Of a stretch of DNA of 64,000 bases, positions 32,079 through 41,386 are shown piece after piece. A program made the position numbers and the translations under genes. How positions within the stretch are numbered: position 1 is the stretch's first letter; each line of letters begins with the position of its first letter. Source of the stretch: Bubalus kerabau (lineage: Eukaryota > Chordata > Mammalia > Artiodactyla > Bovidae); contig NC_073634.1 of NCBI RefSeq assembly GCF_029407905.1, forward strand, positions 28,347,501 to 28,411,500, written 5' to 3'. Below the pieces are notes generated by a model. It ran no database searches and was not told the origin of the DNA. It saw nothing but the letters and a program-made list of their open reading frames with translations.

Positions 32079-33657
32079 GGGCAGAGACTCTCAGTTCAGT
32101 TCAGTTCAGTCGCTCAGTCGTGTCCGACTCTTTGCAACCCCATGAACCGCAGCACGCCAGGCCTCCCTGTCCATCACCAACTCCCGGAGTTCACTCAAAC
32201 TCATGTCCATCAGTCAGTGGTGCCATCCAACCATCTCATCCTCTGTCGTCCCCTTCTTCTCCTGCCTTCAATCTTTCCCAGCATCAGGGTCTTTTCAAAT
32301 AAGTCAGTTCTTTGCATCAGGTGGCCAAAGTTTTGGAATTTCAGCTTCAACGTCAGTCCTTCCAATGAATATTCAAGACTTACTTCCTTTAGGATGGAGT
32401 GGTTGGATCTCCTTACAGAGTCTCCTGGACTCTCAAGAGTCTTCTCTAACACCAGAGTTCAAAAGCATCAATTCTTTGGCGCTCAGCTTTCTTTATAGTC
32501 CAACTCTCACATCCATACATGACCACTGGAAAAACGATGGCTTTGACTAGACAGTCCTTTGTTGGCAAAGTAACGCCTCTGCTTTTTAATATGCTGTCTA
32601 GGTTGGTCATAACTTTTCTTCCAAGGAGTAAGCGTCTTTTAATTTCATGGCTGCAGTCACTATCTGCAGTGATTTTGGAGCCCCAAAAGATAAAGTCTGT
32701 CACTGTTTCCACTGTTTCCCTACCTATTTGCCATGAAGTGATAGGACTAGAAGCCATGATCTTCGTTTTCTGAATGTTGAGCTTTAAGCCAACTTTTTCA
32801 CTCTCCTCTTTCACTTTTCATCAAGAGGCTTTTTAGTTCCTCTTCACTTTCTGCCATCAGGGTGGTGTCATCTGTATATCTGAGGTTATTGATATTTCTC
32901 CCAGCAATCTTGATTCCAGCTTGTGCTTCTTCCAGCCCAGCATTTCTCATGATGTACTCTGCATATAAGTTAAATAAACAGGATGACAATATACATCCTT
33001 GACATATTCCTTTCCCAATTTGGAACCAGTCTGCTTTTCCCTATCCAGTTCTAACTGTTGCTTCTTGACCTGCACACAGATTTCTCAAGAGGCAGGTCAG
33101 GTGTTTGAGTGTCTCCTGAGGAGGTACGGGTCAGCAGTGGACTGCTGCAGGGGCAGGAGCTCTGGGTGCAGCAGACCTGGGTATGGCATAAGCCCTCTTG
33201 GAGGAGGTCGCCATTAACCCCACCATAGAGCTGCCAGAACTTACACAGGACTGTGTAAGTTGGAGGGCACAAAAAAACCTTGTGTGCACCAGGACCCAGG
33301 AGCAGTGACTCCACAAGAGACTGACCCAGACTTGCCTGTGAGTGTCCAGGAGTCTCTGGCGCAGGCGTGGGTCAGCGGTGGCCTGCTGCAGGGTTGGGGG
33401 CACTGAGTGTAGCAGTGCGTGCATGGGACCTTTTGAAGGAGGTCACCATTATCTTCATTACCTCCACCATAGTTTGGCCCCGGGTCAAATAACAGGGAGG
33501 GAACACAGCCCCACCCATCAACAGAAAATTGGATTAAAGATTTACTGAGCATGGCCTCACCCATCAGAACAAGACCCAGTTTCCCCCTCAGTCAGTCTCT
33601 CCCCTCAGGAAGCTTTCATAAGCCTCTTATCCTTCTCCATCAGAGGGCAGAGACTCT
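32079..33657 (-). mobile_element. BovB LINE with 5' inversion and internal deletion, 13-bp TSD
   Basis: Bases 32092-33102 are BovB 3' sequence in reverse, reading the RT C-terminal region (NNLRYTDDTTLMAESEEELK, with T in place of A in YADD). At 33103 the sequence switches to BovB 5'-end monomer-like sequence in forward orientation (GAGTGTCCAGGAGTCTCTGG, CCACCCATCAACAGAAAATT) up to 33644. The whole block is bounded by GGGCAGAGACTCT at 32079-32091 and 33645-33657. The layout matches twin priming: an inverted 5' segment, loss of the middle of the element, and microhomology where the inverted part meets the target. The family name of the inverted segment is from memory. Confidence 0.8.
33103..33644 (+). 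repeat. two diverged monomers of BovB 5'-end repeat (inverted part)
   Basis: Two related units are visible: one around GGTCAGCAGTGGACTGCTGC (33129) and one around GGTCAGCGGTGGCCTGCTGC (33370). Both are followed by GAGGAGGTCGCCATTA / GAAGGAGGTCACCATTA. The unit length is about 240 bp. Confidence 0.7.
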
Positions 33658-33849
33658 ACTAGGCAATGAATATAAGGAAGCGTCATCTTTGGAGACCAGC
33701 TAACACCCAAAAGTGTTCTTTTTCTTCTTCTTCTTTTTTCACTTACTCAACAAATAAACACTGTCAGGCAAATAGTTTCTTCCTGGATGGAGTAAACTTT
33801 AAATATCACTTTTGTTTGATCCAAAGTTATTATGCAGGATAACAACCCT

Positions 33850-33998
33850 CAGAAGCTCTGCAAAAGGTGAGTAACATTTATTGAATGTTAGGTTCACACC
33901 ATGCTCAAGGCTTCACAAATGTAACTCATTTACCCTTCTTTGAAATAGGTATTATCATTAGCCCTATTTATAGATAATGAAAAGGTTACTTAAAAAGT
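33850..33998 (-). repeat. MIR SINE
   Basis: GTAACATTTATTGAATGTTA, CTCATTTACCCTTCTTTGAA and GCCCTATTTATAGATAATGA. Confidence 0.75.
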
Positions 33999-34011
33999 TT
34001 ATCAGGGAACG

Positions 34012-34346
34012 AGTTTCCCTGGTGGCACAATGGATAAGAATTCTGCCAATGCAGGGAACACGGGTTCAATCCCTGGTCTGGGAAGATACCATAAGCTGTG
34101 GAGCAACTAAGCCACTGTGCCATAACTTTTGAACCCAAGCTCTAGAGCCTGTGAGCCACAGCTACTGAGCCACATGCCTCAGCTCTGACGCCTATACATT
34201 TAGAAAGGTGCTCAGCAACAAGAGAAGCTACTGCAATGAGCAGCCGGTGTGGCACAACCAAGAGCAGCTCTCACTTGCGCGACTAGAGAAAGCCCATGCA
34301 AAGCATCGAAGACCCAGCGCAGCCAACAATAAATAAATTATTTAAA
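34012..34346 (+). mobile_element. long CHR-2/BCS-type SINE
   Basis: Forward copy: head AGTTTCCCTGGTGGCACAAT, B-box GGGTTCAATCCCTGG, body AGCAACAAGAGAAGCTACTG and ATCGAAGACCCAGCGCAGCC, A-rich end AATAAATAAATT. Confidence 0.92.
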
Positions 34347-34349
34347 ATT

Positions 34350-34459
34350 CTCTTTTGGTTAAAACTCTGTGTTTCCACTACAGGTGGGCACAGGCTTGAT
34401 CGCTGATTGGGGAACTAAGATCCCACATGCCTCACAGTGTGGCCAAAAAAAAAAAAAAA
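34350..34459 (+). mobile_element. short CHR-type SINE, 5'-truncated
   Basis: GGTTAAAACTCTGTGTTTCC, B-box-like GGCTTGATCGCTGATTGG, AACTAAGATCCCACATGCC, then a 15-A tail. It directly abuts the preceding SINE. Confidence 0.88.
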
Positions 34460-35494
34460 GGAGGGGTTATCTATTGTTGAGTTACAAACAACTCTAGAAC
34501 TCCTTAGTGGGTTTCAATGAAACGATGGTTTATTACCTTTCCCAGATCCTGTGGCTCAGGTAACAAGTACCTCAGTTGGGAAATTCTGGGCTTAGGGTCT
34601 TATGAGGTTGTAGTCAGACTGTGACTGAGGCTGGGTTAGTCTTAAAGGCCCCTCCACATATCTGGCACTTGGGCTGTGAGGATGCGAACAGGGCAGGCTA
34701 AAACAGGGTCCTGGGACATCTCTAACTCTATATGACCTCTCCACCTGAGCTCTCCAACATGGCAACTTCAGAATAACTGGACTTTTTCCATGGCAACTCA
34801 GAAGTCCAAATGCATGTGTCCTGGGAGAGAGAGCAAAACAGAAGCTGTGATACCTTTCCTACCTAGTCTTGGAAGTAACACAGTGTCACTTCTGCCGTAT
34901 TTTATTTGTTAAGGCTGTTACAAAGGCTTACCCCGACATGGGGGAGGGGACATAAATTCTGTTTCTTGATAGAAAATGTGTCAACAAATTTAAGCCATGT
35001 TTAGAACCATCATAGACTACTCTCTGCACATCAATTCATTTCGTTCTTCTCACACGCAAAATACACTCACTTGCTTCCAGTGATCTCCCCAAAGTCTCAT
35101 CCACTATGGCATCAGGTTTAGACTAGAGGTCTAAATCTAAATCTAAATCACTCAGCTATGCAGGAGGGTCCTCAGAGGCAATTCCTAAGACACAGTTCCT
35201 TGAGTACTATTCCTCTTTATCTAAAGACTTGTGGGCTGCAGAGACAACTTATTTCTTCCATGCACATCCAATACACAGTAATGGAACAGGCATAGGAGGA
35301 CCACTTCAAAATGAGTGGAGAAGGAGGCACACAGGAGTAACCAGTCTGTAGCAATTTTGAAATCCAGCCAGGCGCATATGGTCAGTTTCATGATTAGAGC
35401 TCTGTTCAACTGCCTGGGAAAATTTCTCTGTGGTTTTTAGATCTATTCTCTGGGTTTTTGCTTCCACTTTCTTAATTTTTCTTTCTTTTCTATT

Positions 35495-35510
35495 AAAAAA
35501 AAAAAAAAAA
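35495..35510. repeat. poly(A)16 tract in MaLR internal region
   Basis: A16 run followed by GTGGCTGTTTTTTGGC. A second A13 run lies near 35610-35622. Confidence 0.9.
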
Positions 35511-35731
35511 GTGGCTGTTTTTTGGCAACTGAGCCAAAAAAACCTGAAATAGCCAGAAAGCTGTTTTCTGTTTTCTTCCTTCCCATAGAATTTGGGGGCC
35601 TAAAGTTCCAAAAAAAAAAAAAATTTCAGGGGGGTCATTTTGTTCTACTCTGTCCTTTTTAGTATAAGCTGATGGTGCTTTTACCAATGTAATTCAGTTT
35701 AAAACTTCGTGAGTTTCCTATGGATGCTGTT

Positions 35732-35928
35732 GGGGCTTCCCTAGCAGCTCAGACAGTAAAGAATCCACCTGCAACGTGGGAGACCTGGGTTTGATCCCTG
35801 GGTTAGGAAGACCTCCTGGAGAAAGGAATGGCTACCCACTCCAGTATTTTGGCCTCGAAAATTCCATGGACTATATAGTGCATGGGGTTGCAAAGAGTCA
35901 AACATGACTGAGAGACTTTAACTTTCAA
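35732..35928 (+). mobile_element. Bov-tA SINE in MaLR internal region
   Basis: Head GGGGCTTCCCTAGCAGCTCA, B-box GGGTTTGATCCCTGGG, 3' end AGAGTCAAACATGACTGAGA. Confidence 0.93.
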
Positions 35929-36269
35929 GAAGGATTATCCCCTTATAGTTTTAGAAGCCCTATCATTTAATGAAGAGAATCTGTGAGGCACACTCTTGAA
36001 ATAGTTAGAGGGCTTTTGTCTATCTGAAAGATTTTAGGAAGTGTTAGCTCTTTCTGAAGTTTTATTAAAGGTTCTTATAGTCCTATTCTGAATTTTATCT
36101 TTGTCCTGAAGCCCTTTCATAGTTTGAGAACTCTTACCTGGGGAGTCTGAGAATGAGAAATGTGATTTACCTATAAACCCAACAAATCCTTGGCTTTTTT
36201 ATATTTCTTATATATTTTGTTTAAAAATTAAAGCTTCCTTTTAAACTCATATTTCTCTATCCTTATCAT

Positions 36270-37052
36270 TTGTTATTGTTGTTCAGTCTCTAAGTCATGT
36301 CTGACTCTTTCCAACCCCGTAGACTGCAATACACCAGGCTTCCATGTCCTTTATTATCTCCCAGAGTTTGCTCAAGTTCATGTCCATTGAGTTGATGATG
36401 CCATCCAACCATCTCATCCTCTGTCGCCTCTTTCTTCTCCTGCCTTAAATCTTTTCCAGCATCAGGGTCTTTTCCAATAAGTTGGCTCTTCGCATCATGT
36501 GGCCAAAGTATTGGAGCTTCAGCTTAAGCGTCAGTCCTTCCAATGAATATTCAGGACTTATTTCCTTTAGGATTGACTGGTTTGATCTCCTTGCTGTCCA
36601 AGGAACTCTCAAGAGTCTTCTCCAGCACCACAGTTCAAAAGCATCAATTCTTTGGCACTCAGCCTTCTTTATGGTTCAACTCTCACATCTATACATAACT
36701 ACTGGAAAAATAGCTTTGACTATATGGACCTTTGTCAGCAAAGTGATGTCTCTACTTTGTAATATGCTGTCTACATTTGTCATAGCTTTTCTTCCAAGGA
36801 GCCAGCATCTTTTAATTTCATGGCTGCAGTCACCGTCTGCAATGATTTTGGAGTCCAAGAAAATAAAGTTTCTCACTGTTTCCATTGTTTCCCCATCTAT
36901 TTGCCATTAAGTGATGGGACTGGATCTTCGTTTTTTGAATGTTGAGTTTTAAGGCAGCTTTTTCACTCTCCTCTTTCACCTTCATCAAGAGGCTCTTAAG
37001 TTTCTCTTCACTTTCTACCATTAGGGTAGCGTCATCTGCACATCTGGCATTT
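36270..37052 (-). mobile_element. BovB LINE 3' fragment (about 780 bp)
   Basis: Reverse BovB starting GTTATTGTTGTTCAGTCTCT and ending near TAGCGTCATCTGCACATCTG. The reverse strand reads ARCADDATLMVESEEKLKSL, so the RT YADD is changed to CADD. 5'-truncated and broken. Confidence 0.93.
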
Positions 37053-37550
37053 TTTAACATTCTGCTCAAAAATCTCCTTAGTGCAAATCATTAGCTAATC
37101 AGGTCCATTTTCTATTGTCCACATCACCTCAAGTGAAATGTCGTAAATTTTCCTCTACTGCATAATAAAGATCCCTCTCCTGCTGCTTCTAATAACATTG
37201 ACCTCACTTTTCTGTAAGTCTTCACCAGCAGACTCTTGAAGGGCCATCAGGCTTCCACTAACAATAGCTTCAAACCCATATGATTTCTGCCCACCTCCTA
37301 GTCCCATGCCATGTATTAGGCAGCTCTCCAGGTCTAGATATCAAAAACTCTGTATCAGCTATACTGCATTAGGACAAACCATCCCAGAATGATGATCTGA
37401 AAACAATAACACTTATTTATTTAGCTCACAGATCTGGGGGTTGTCTGGGACTAAGTCAGACAGTTCTCTCAGAATCTCTCAGGAGTTTCTAGTTAGTCGG
37501 TGCCTGGGGCTGAGATGAACTCGAATGCTTCTTTATTTGCATGCCTGGGA

Positions 37551-37840
37551 CATAAGCTGCTGCTGCTAAGTCGCTTCAGTCGTGTCCAACTCTGTGCGAC
37601 CCCATAAATGGTAGCCCACCAGGCTCCCCCATCCCTGGGATTCTCCAGGCAAGAACACTGGAGTGGGTTGCCATTTCCCTCTCCAATGCATGAAAGTGAA
37701 AAGTGAAAGTGAAGTTGCTCAGTCATGTCCTACTCTTTGCGACCCCATGGACTGCAGCCTACCAGGCTCCTCTGTCCATGGGATTTTCCAGGCAAGAGTA
37801 CTGGAGTGGGGTGCCATTGCCTTCTCCGGGGGCATAAGCT
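37551..37840 (-). mobile_element. BOV-A2 SINE, full length, 8-bp TSD, in MaLR LTR
   Basis: Reverse two-arm copy at 37559-37832 starting GCTGCTGCTAAGTCGCTTCA, with linker CAATGCATGAAAGTGAAAAG. CATAAGCT is duplicated at 37551-37558 and 37833-37840. Confidence 0.95.
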
Positions 37841-38097
37841 AGGAAGACTCAAATGGCTTGGGGTTAGATGGCTGGGGCTCCTCAGGTATCTCTGTCTTTG
37901 AATGTGATCTGTCTCTACAAGGTAGCCTAGGGTGTCTGGCTGAAGGCTCCCAACATGAGTGACCCCAAAGAAACCACCAGAAACTTCATGATCTTTTCTA
38001 ACCATGCCCTGGAAATTATATGGTTACTTCTGCTGCATTCTGTTTGTGTACTCTTAAATGCATACCTGGGTTCAAGGGGAAGGGACAGAGACTAATT

Positions 38098-38212
38098 TTT
38101 TTTTTTTCCCCCACTCCAGTGGCTTATAGGATCTTAGTTCCTGATCAGGGATTGAACCTGGTTCCTCCTCACTGAAAGCCCAGAGTCCTAACCAGTACAC
38201 TACCAGAGAATT
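38098..38212 (-). mobile_element. short CHR-type SINE
   Basis: T13 tail, CCCCACTCCAGTGGCTTATA, B-box GGGATTGAACCTGG, head ACTACCAGAGAATTCCCC. Confidence 0.85.
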
Positions 38213-38219
38213 CCCCAAA

Positions 38220-38405
38220 GACTCCAATTCTTTCTTTCTTTCTTTTAATAGTTATTTATTTGGCCGTACTGCGTCTTGGTTGCGGGATCTTCAGCTGAGG
38301 CCTGTGGGATCTAGTTCGATGACCAGGGACAGAATCTGGGTTCCCTGCATTGAGAGCTCAGAGTCTTAGCCACTGAATCACCAGGGAAGTCCCGACTCGA
38401 ATTCT
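38220..38405 (-). mobile_element. CHR-type SINE with 12-bp TSD
   Basis: Bases 38232-38393: (TTTC)n tail, TTGGCCGTACTGCGTCTTGG, B-box region GACAGAATCTGGG, head ATCACCAGGGAAGTCCC. GACTCCAATTCT (38220-38231) and GACTCGAATTCT (38394-38405) are the target copies, 11 of 12 identical. Confidence 0.92.
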
Positions 38406-38509
38406 GATGAGAGGAGAGTTAAAGCGTTGTGGGCACATTATCAAACCATCACAAGCAGTTAAGTAACACGTCCAGCTGGAAAGTGACAGAGTTGAGACTT
38501 GAACCCAGC

Positions 38510-38761
38510 CATTCTGGCTCTTGGCTTCCCAGGTGGCCCTAGTGGTAAAGAACCCGCCTGCCAATGCAGGAGACTCAAGAGATGCAGGTTCAATCCCTGG
38601 GTTGGGAAGATCCCCTGGTGAAGGAAATGGCGAAACCCACTCCAGTATTCTTGCCTAGAGAATCCCATGGACAGAGGAGCCTTGCAGGCTACATACAGTC
38701 CATGGGGTCCCAAAGAGTCAGATGAGACTGAAGAAACTTAGCACAGCACATTCTGGCTCTT
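38510..38761 (+). mobile_element. Bov-tA SINE, first of tandem pair, 13-bp TSD
   Basis: Insert 38523-38748 with head GGCTTCCCAGGTGGCCCTAG and a GCACAGCA tail. CATTCTGGCTCTT occurs at 38510-38522 and again at 38749-38761. Confidence 0.95.
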
Positions 38762-38987
38762 GGGCTTCCCTGGTGGCTCAGAACAGTGAAGAGCCTGCCT
38801 GCAATGCAGGAGAACCAAGTCTGAACCCTGGGTCAAGAAGGTCCTCTGGAAAAGGGAATAGCTACCCACTCCAGTATTCTTGCCTGGAGAATTCCATGGA
38901 CAGAGAAGCCTGGCAGGCTACAGTCCTTGGGGTCACAAAGAGTCAAACACAACTAAGCGAAACACTTTCACGTTTCATTCTGGCCCT
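38749..38987 (+). mobile_element. Bov-tA SINE, second of tandem pair
   Basis: Insert 38762-38975 with head GGGCTTCCCTGGTGGCTCAG and end AGAGTCAAACACAACTAAGC. It uses the same target: CATTCTGGCTCTT (38749-38761) at left and CATTCTGGCCCT (38976-38987) at right. Confidence 0.95.
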
Positions 38988-39035
38988 AGCCTCACATCCT
39001 TAACTGCTTACTAGTCTACACTGCCTCCTATATTT

Positions 39036-39186
39036 ATGGACACAGGGGCAGATGGTTCATGATATAAGGGCAGGTAGGTCCTCTGTCTTGGGAAAGCTCC
39101 TGACTTGATTTTCCATACTCAGCTTTCAGAAAGGTAGCAAGACTCATATTAGCTGCAAGAAACTTAATGAGTGAATCGGAATTGGT
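39036..39186. other. single-copy spacer
   Basis: No repeat recognised. Confidence 0.4.
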
Positions 39187-39400
39187 GTAGCCATCCCTCA
39201 GACGGTAAAACGTCTGCCTGTAATGCAGGAGACCCGGGTTCGATCTCTGGGTCGGGAATATTCCCTGGAGAAGGAAATGGCAACCCACTCCAGTATTCTT
39301 GCCTGGAAAATCCCATGGACAGAGGAACCTGGTGGGCTATAGTCCATGGGGTCGCAAAGAGTCGGACACGACTGAGCAACTTCACTTTCACTTTCACTTT
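39187..39400 (+). mobile_element. Bov-tA SINE
   Basis: ATCCCTCAGACGGTAAAACG, B-box GGTTCGATCTCTGGG, end GAGTCGGACACGACTGAGC with a (TTTCAC)n-like tail. Confidence 0.95.
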
Positions 39401-40466
39401 TCTCCCAAGGCATTTTCTCCTCCCTGAGATCATTTTCTTCCCTGGCCATCTGTGGCTTCATTGTGGTTTCCATGTTATTCTCATCATGGCCTGAGACACC
39501 TTGTCACCTCACTCCTGCACATCAGCTCTCACCTTCTCAATAATGTTTTCACATAGGGGAAAGAGTCATGTCCCTTGACATTTCAAGAGTGTCTGCCAGA
39601 CCATTTGATGGAGAGCTTCCACAAAAGTCTGCAGATTATGTATCAGAAAATGAAACTTTTTTTTACCCAGGCCCTGGAGTTTTCCTAAATTTCTTTTAAG
39701 TCTTGACTTTCAACTGATTTCAGAGATTAAAAATGACATCTTTGTCATAAAGTCCTGAATAGGGTTTGCATAATAGACCAACACTTCTAGCAACTCCTAA
39801 CTGGAATAAAATTTCGTATTCTGGATGGCTCCTTGATACAAAGGACGAATCAGCTGGAACACAGATGGTGGTCAGGCAAGGTCGCCATGGATGGTTATGC
39901 AGTGTGTGCACTGCACAAAGGAGCCTGGCCAAGGAAGTGAGTGGAACGAGGCTTGAAACCCAACCCCACATTCCACTGGCCAGACCTTCCAGTCGGGTGA
40001 TGAACTGTGTCTGCCTGGAGGTAAAAAACAGCTTTTTCTAATTTGTCTGCCCAGAGAGGCACATTCTTCTAACCCAACAAAAACACCACATGTACTAACA
40101 GCAGCACCAGGGGAAGTATGGAAGAAAAAATGAGACATTGCATCTACCTGCTCCACAGGACGAGTAACAGAAATCAACACTGGCACATGATAATAATCAA
40201 TTTATTAAATTTCAAGAAAAGGATGAACAAGTGAATCTCAAGAAAGGCCAGACCCAGGGCAATGCGAAGGACTTAAGCACCTAGGGTCAATGAACCTCCT
40301 CCCTAGAGCGCTTGCATTAAAGCAGCCCCCTTCCAATGGCTTCCTCCAGATCCAGAATCTTCAGAGAAAGAATCTGATGAGCCCAATTTAGTTCAGTTAC
40401 TCCCTCCATACCCACCAACTATGATGGGGGAGTCACCTGGTACAGAACCTATACTGTAGCGATCTT
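39401..40466. other. single-copy or unassigned stretch
   Basis: No known repeat identified with confidence. An octamer-like GGTTTGCATAATAG lies near 39765. A 51-codon open stretch at 40307-40459 is proline-rich (reads VQLLPPYPPTMMG), but upstream and downstream stops close it. Confidence 0.35.
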
Positions 40467-40790
40467 GTTTCCTGGCAGTCCAGTTGTTGAAAGTGAAAAG
40501 TGAAAGTGTAAGTTGCTCAGTCATGTCTGACTCTGTGACCCCATGGGCTGTAGCCTGCCAGGCTTCTCTGTCCATGGAAGTCTCCAGACAAGAATACTGG
40601 AGTGGGTAGCCATTCCCCTCTCCAGGGATCTTCCCAACCCAGGAATTGAACCCAGATCTCCTGCATTGCAGGCAGATTCTTTACCATCTGAGCCACTAGG
40701 GAAGCCCTGGATTTCCAAAGCAGGGGCCACGAGTTCGATCCTTGGCCCAGGAACTAAGGCCCCACATGCAGCACAGTGCATTAAAAAAAT
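40467..40790 (+). mobile_element. CHR-type SINE split by a Bov-tA
   Basis: Head at 40467-40489 (TTTCCTGGCAGTCCAGTTG) and body at 40710-40790 (CAAAGCAGGGGCCACGAGTT, CGATCCTTGGCCCAGG) are halves of one forward CHR element. The A/T-rich end follows at 40783-40812. Confidence 0.8.
40490..40709 (-). mobile_element. Bov-tA SINE nested in CHR SINE
   Basis: Reverse copy: GTTGCTCAGTCATGTCTGAC, B-box GGAATTGAACCCAGA, head GAGCCACTAGGGAAGCCC. Confidence 0.93.
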
Positions 40791-40812
40791 TTTTTTTTAA
40801 TTAAAAAAAAAT

Positions 40813-41324
40813 CTAGACAGTAGATTAAACTGTTGAGCCCCTCACCATGAGGCCCTAAGTGAGAGCTGTGCAGCCCTCCAAGAGTTGTCCACAGCAGTTC
40901 TGTAAAACTGTCTAGTATTGGTCATCCCCAGGAAGGCCAATAGTTAATTGAAGTCCTTCCCACAAAGTCCTGAGAGGCTGATCTGATCCAATCAGTCCAA
41001 AAAAAAAAACAAAAAACAGATTTTTGTGACTGTTCAGCCATTTGGTTTCACTCTATATGCAGCTGGCAGTGACATTTTCCATTTACCAAAGATCTTATTT
41101 ATGAGTGCTTTTATCATCAACAGAAAGTCAACTCTTTATATTCTGCTTCTTATTGGGACTTGTGACTCTGGCAGACCCGCAGTCATTCAGTTCCATAAAC
41201 TACTCAGAGGCCAATCTACGACCAGAAGTAAATTCTGGCAAAATCACAAAACTAGGTTGCAGTGTCTTGAAGAGCAACCTCTACTTTTTAAATGATGACA
41301 CAGTTAAAATAATCTAATAGGACC
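40813..41324. other. unassigned stretch with a small open frame
   Basis: No repeat recognised. From a GTG at 41105 a 70-codon frame runs to a TAA at 41317; it reads a hydrophobic stretch (LFIFCFLLGLVTLA) then a polar tail. It lacks an ATG start and any family resemblance I can name, so it is not called as a gene. Confidence 0.3.
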
Positions 41325-41386
41325 CTATGTAGCCACTCCCCAGATACAACAGATGTCAACAGTTTGCCATCTTGCTTCAGATTTCC

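Larger units (their letters stand above)
31577..33715. repeat. MLT1-type LTR split by a rearranged BovB
   Basis: The left part, 31577-32078, runs from GGTTATCTACTGCAATATAG through GGCAGTCATCTAGGCACTTG to AGATTCAGTGT. The right part, 33658-33715, is ACTAGGCAATGAATATAAGG to GAGACCAGCTAACA. Joined in consensus order they form one MaLR LTR. The 1.55 kb between them is a BovB insertion flanked by the duplicated GGGCAGAGACTCT. Confidence 0.85.
34462..38095. mobile_element. MLT1-like MaLR provirus remnant (LTR-internal-LTR)
   Basis: Two similarly oriented LTR-like blocks bracket a noncoding internal region. The left LTR, 34462-35010, runs from GTTATCTATTGTTGAGTTAC to TCTTGGAAGTAACACAGTGT and CGTATTTTATTTGTTAAGGC. 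The internal part starts near 35085 with CCCCAAAGTCTCATCCACTA. The right LTR, 37341-38095, contains GTATCAGCTATACTGCATTA and TTACTTCTGCTGCATTCTGT. Three younger insertions interrupt it (Bov-tA at 35732, BovB at 36270, BOV-A2 at 37559). MaLR elements derive from ERVL-type endogenous retroviruses and depended on others for mobility; no viral reading frame survives here. Confidence 0.65.
38415..39035 (-). repeat. MIR SINE split by two Bov-tA copies
   Basis: Left part 38415-38522: GTTAAGTAACACGTCCAGCT and GAGACTTGAACCCAGCCATT. Right part from 38976: CTAGCCTCACATCCTTAACT and CTACACTGCCTCC. Confidence 0.8.

Noticed and set aside
33103..33644. Direct repeats that might be a CRISPR-like or satellite array
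   Set aside because: Only two diverged units of about 240 bp are present and they are explained as the 5'-end monomers of the BovB insertion.
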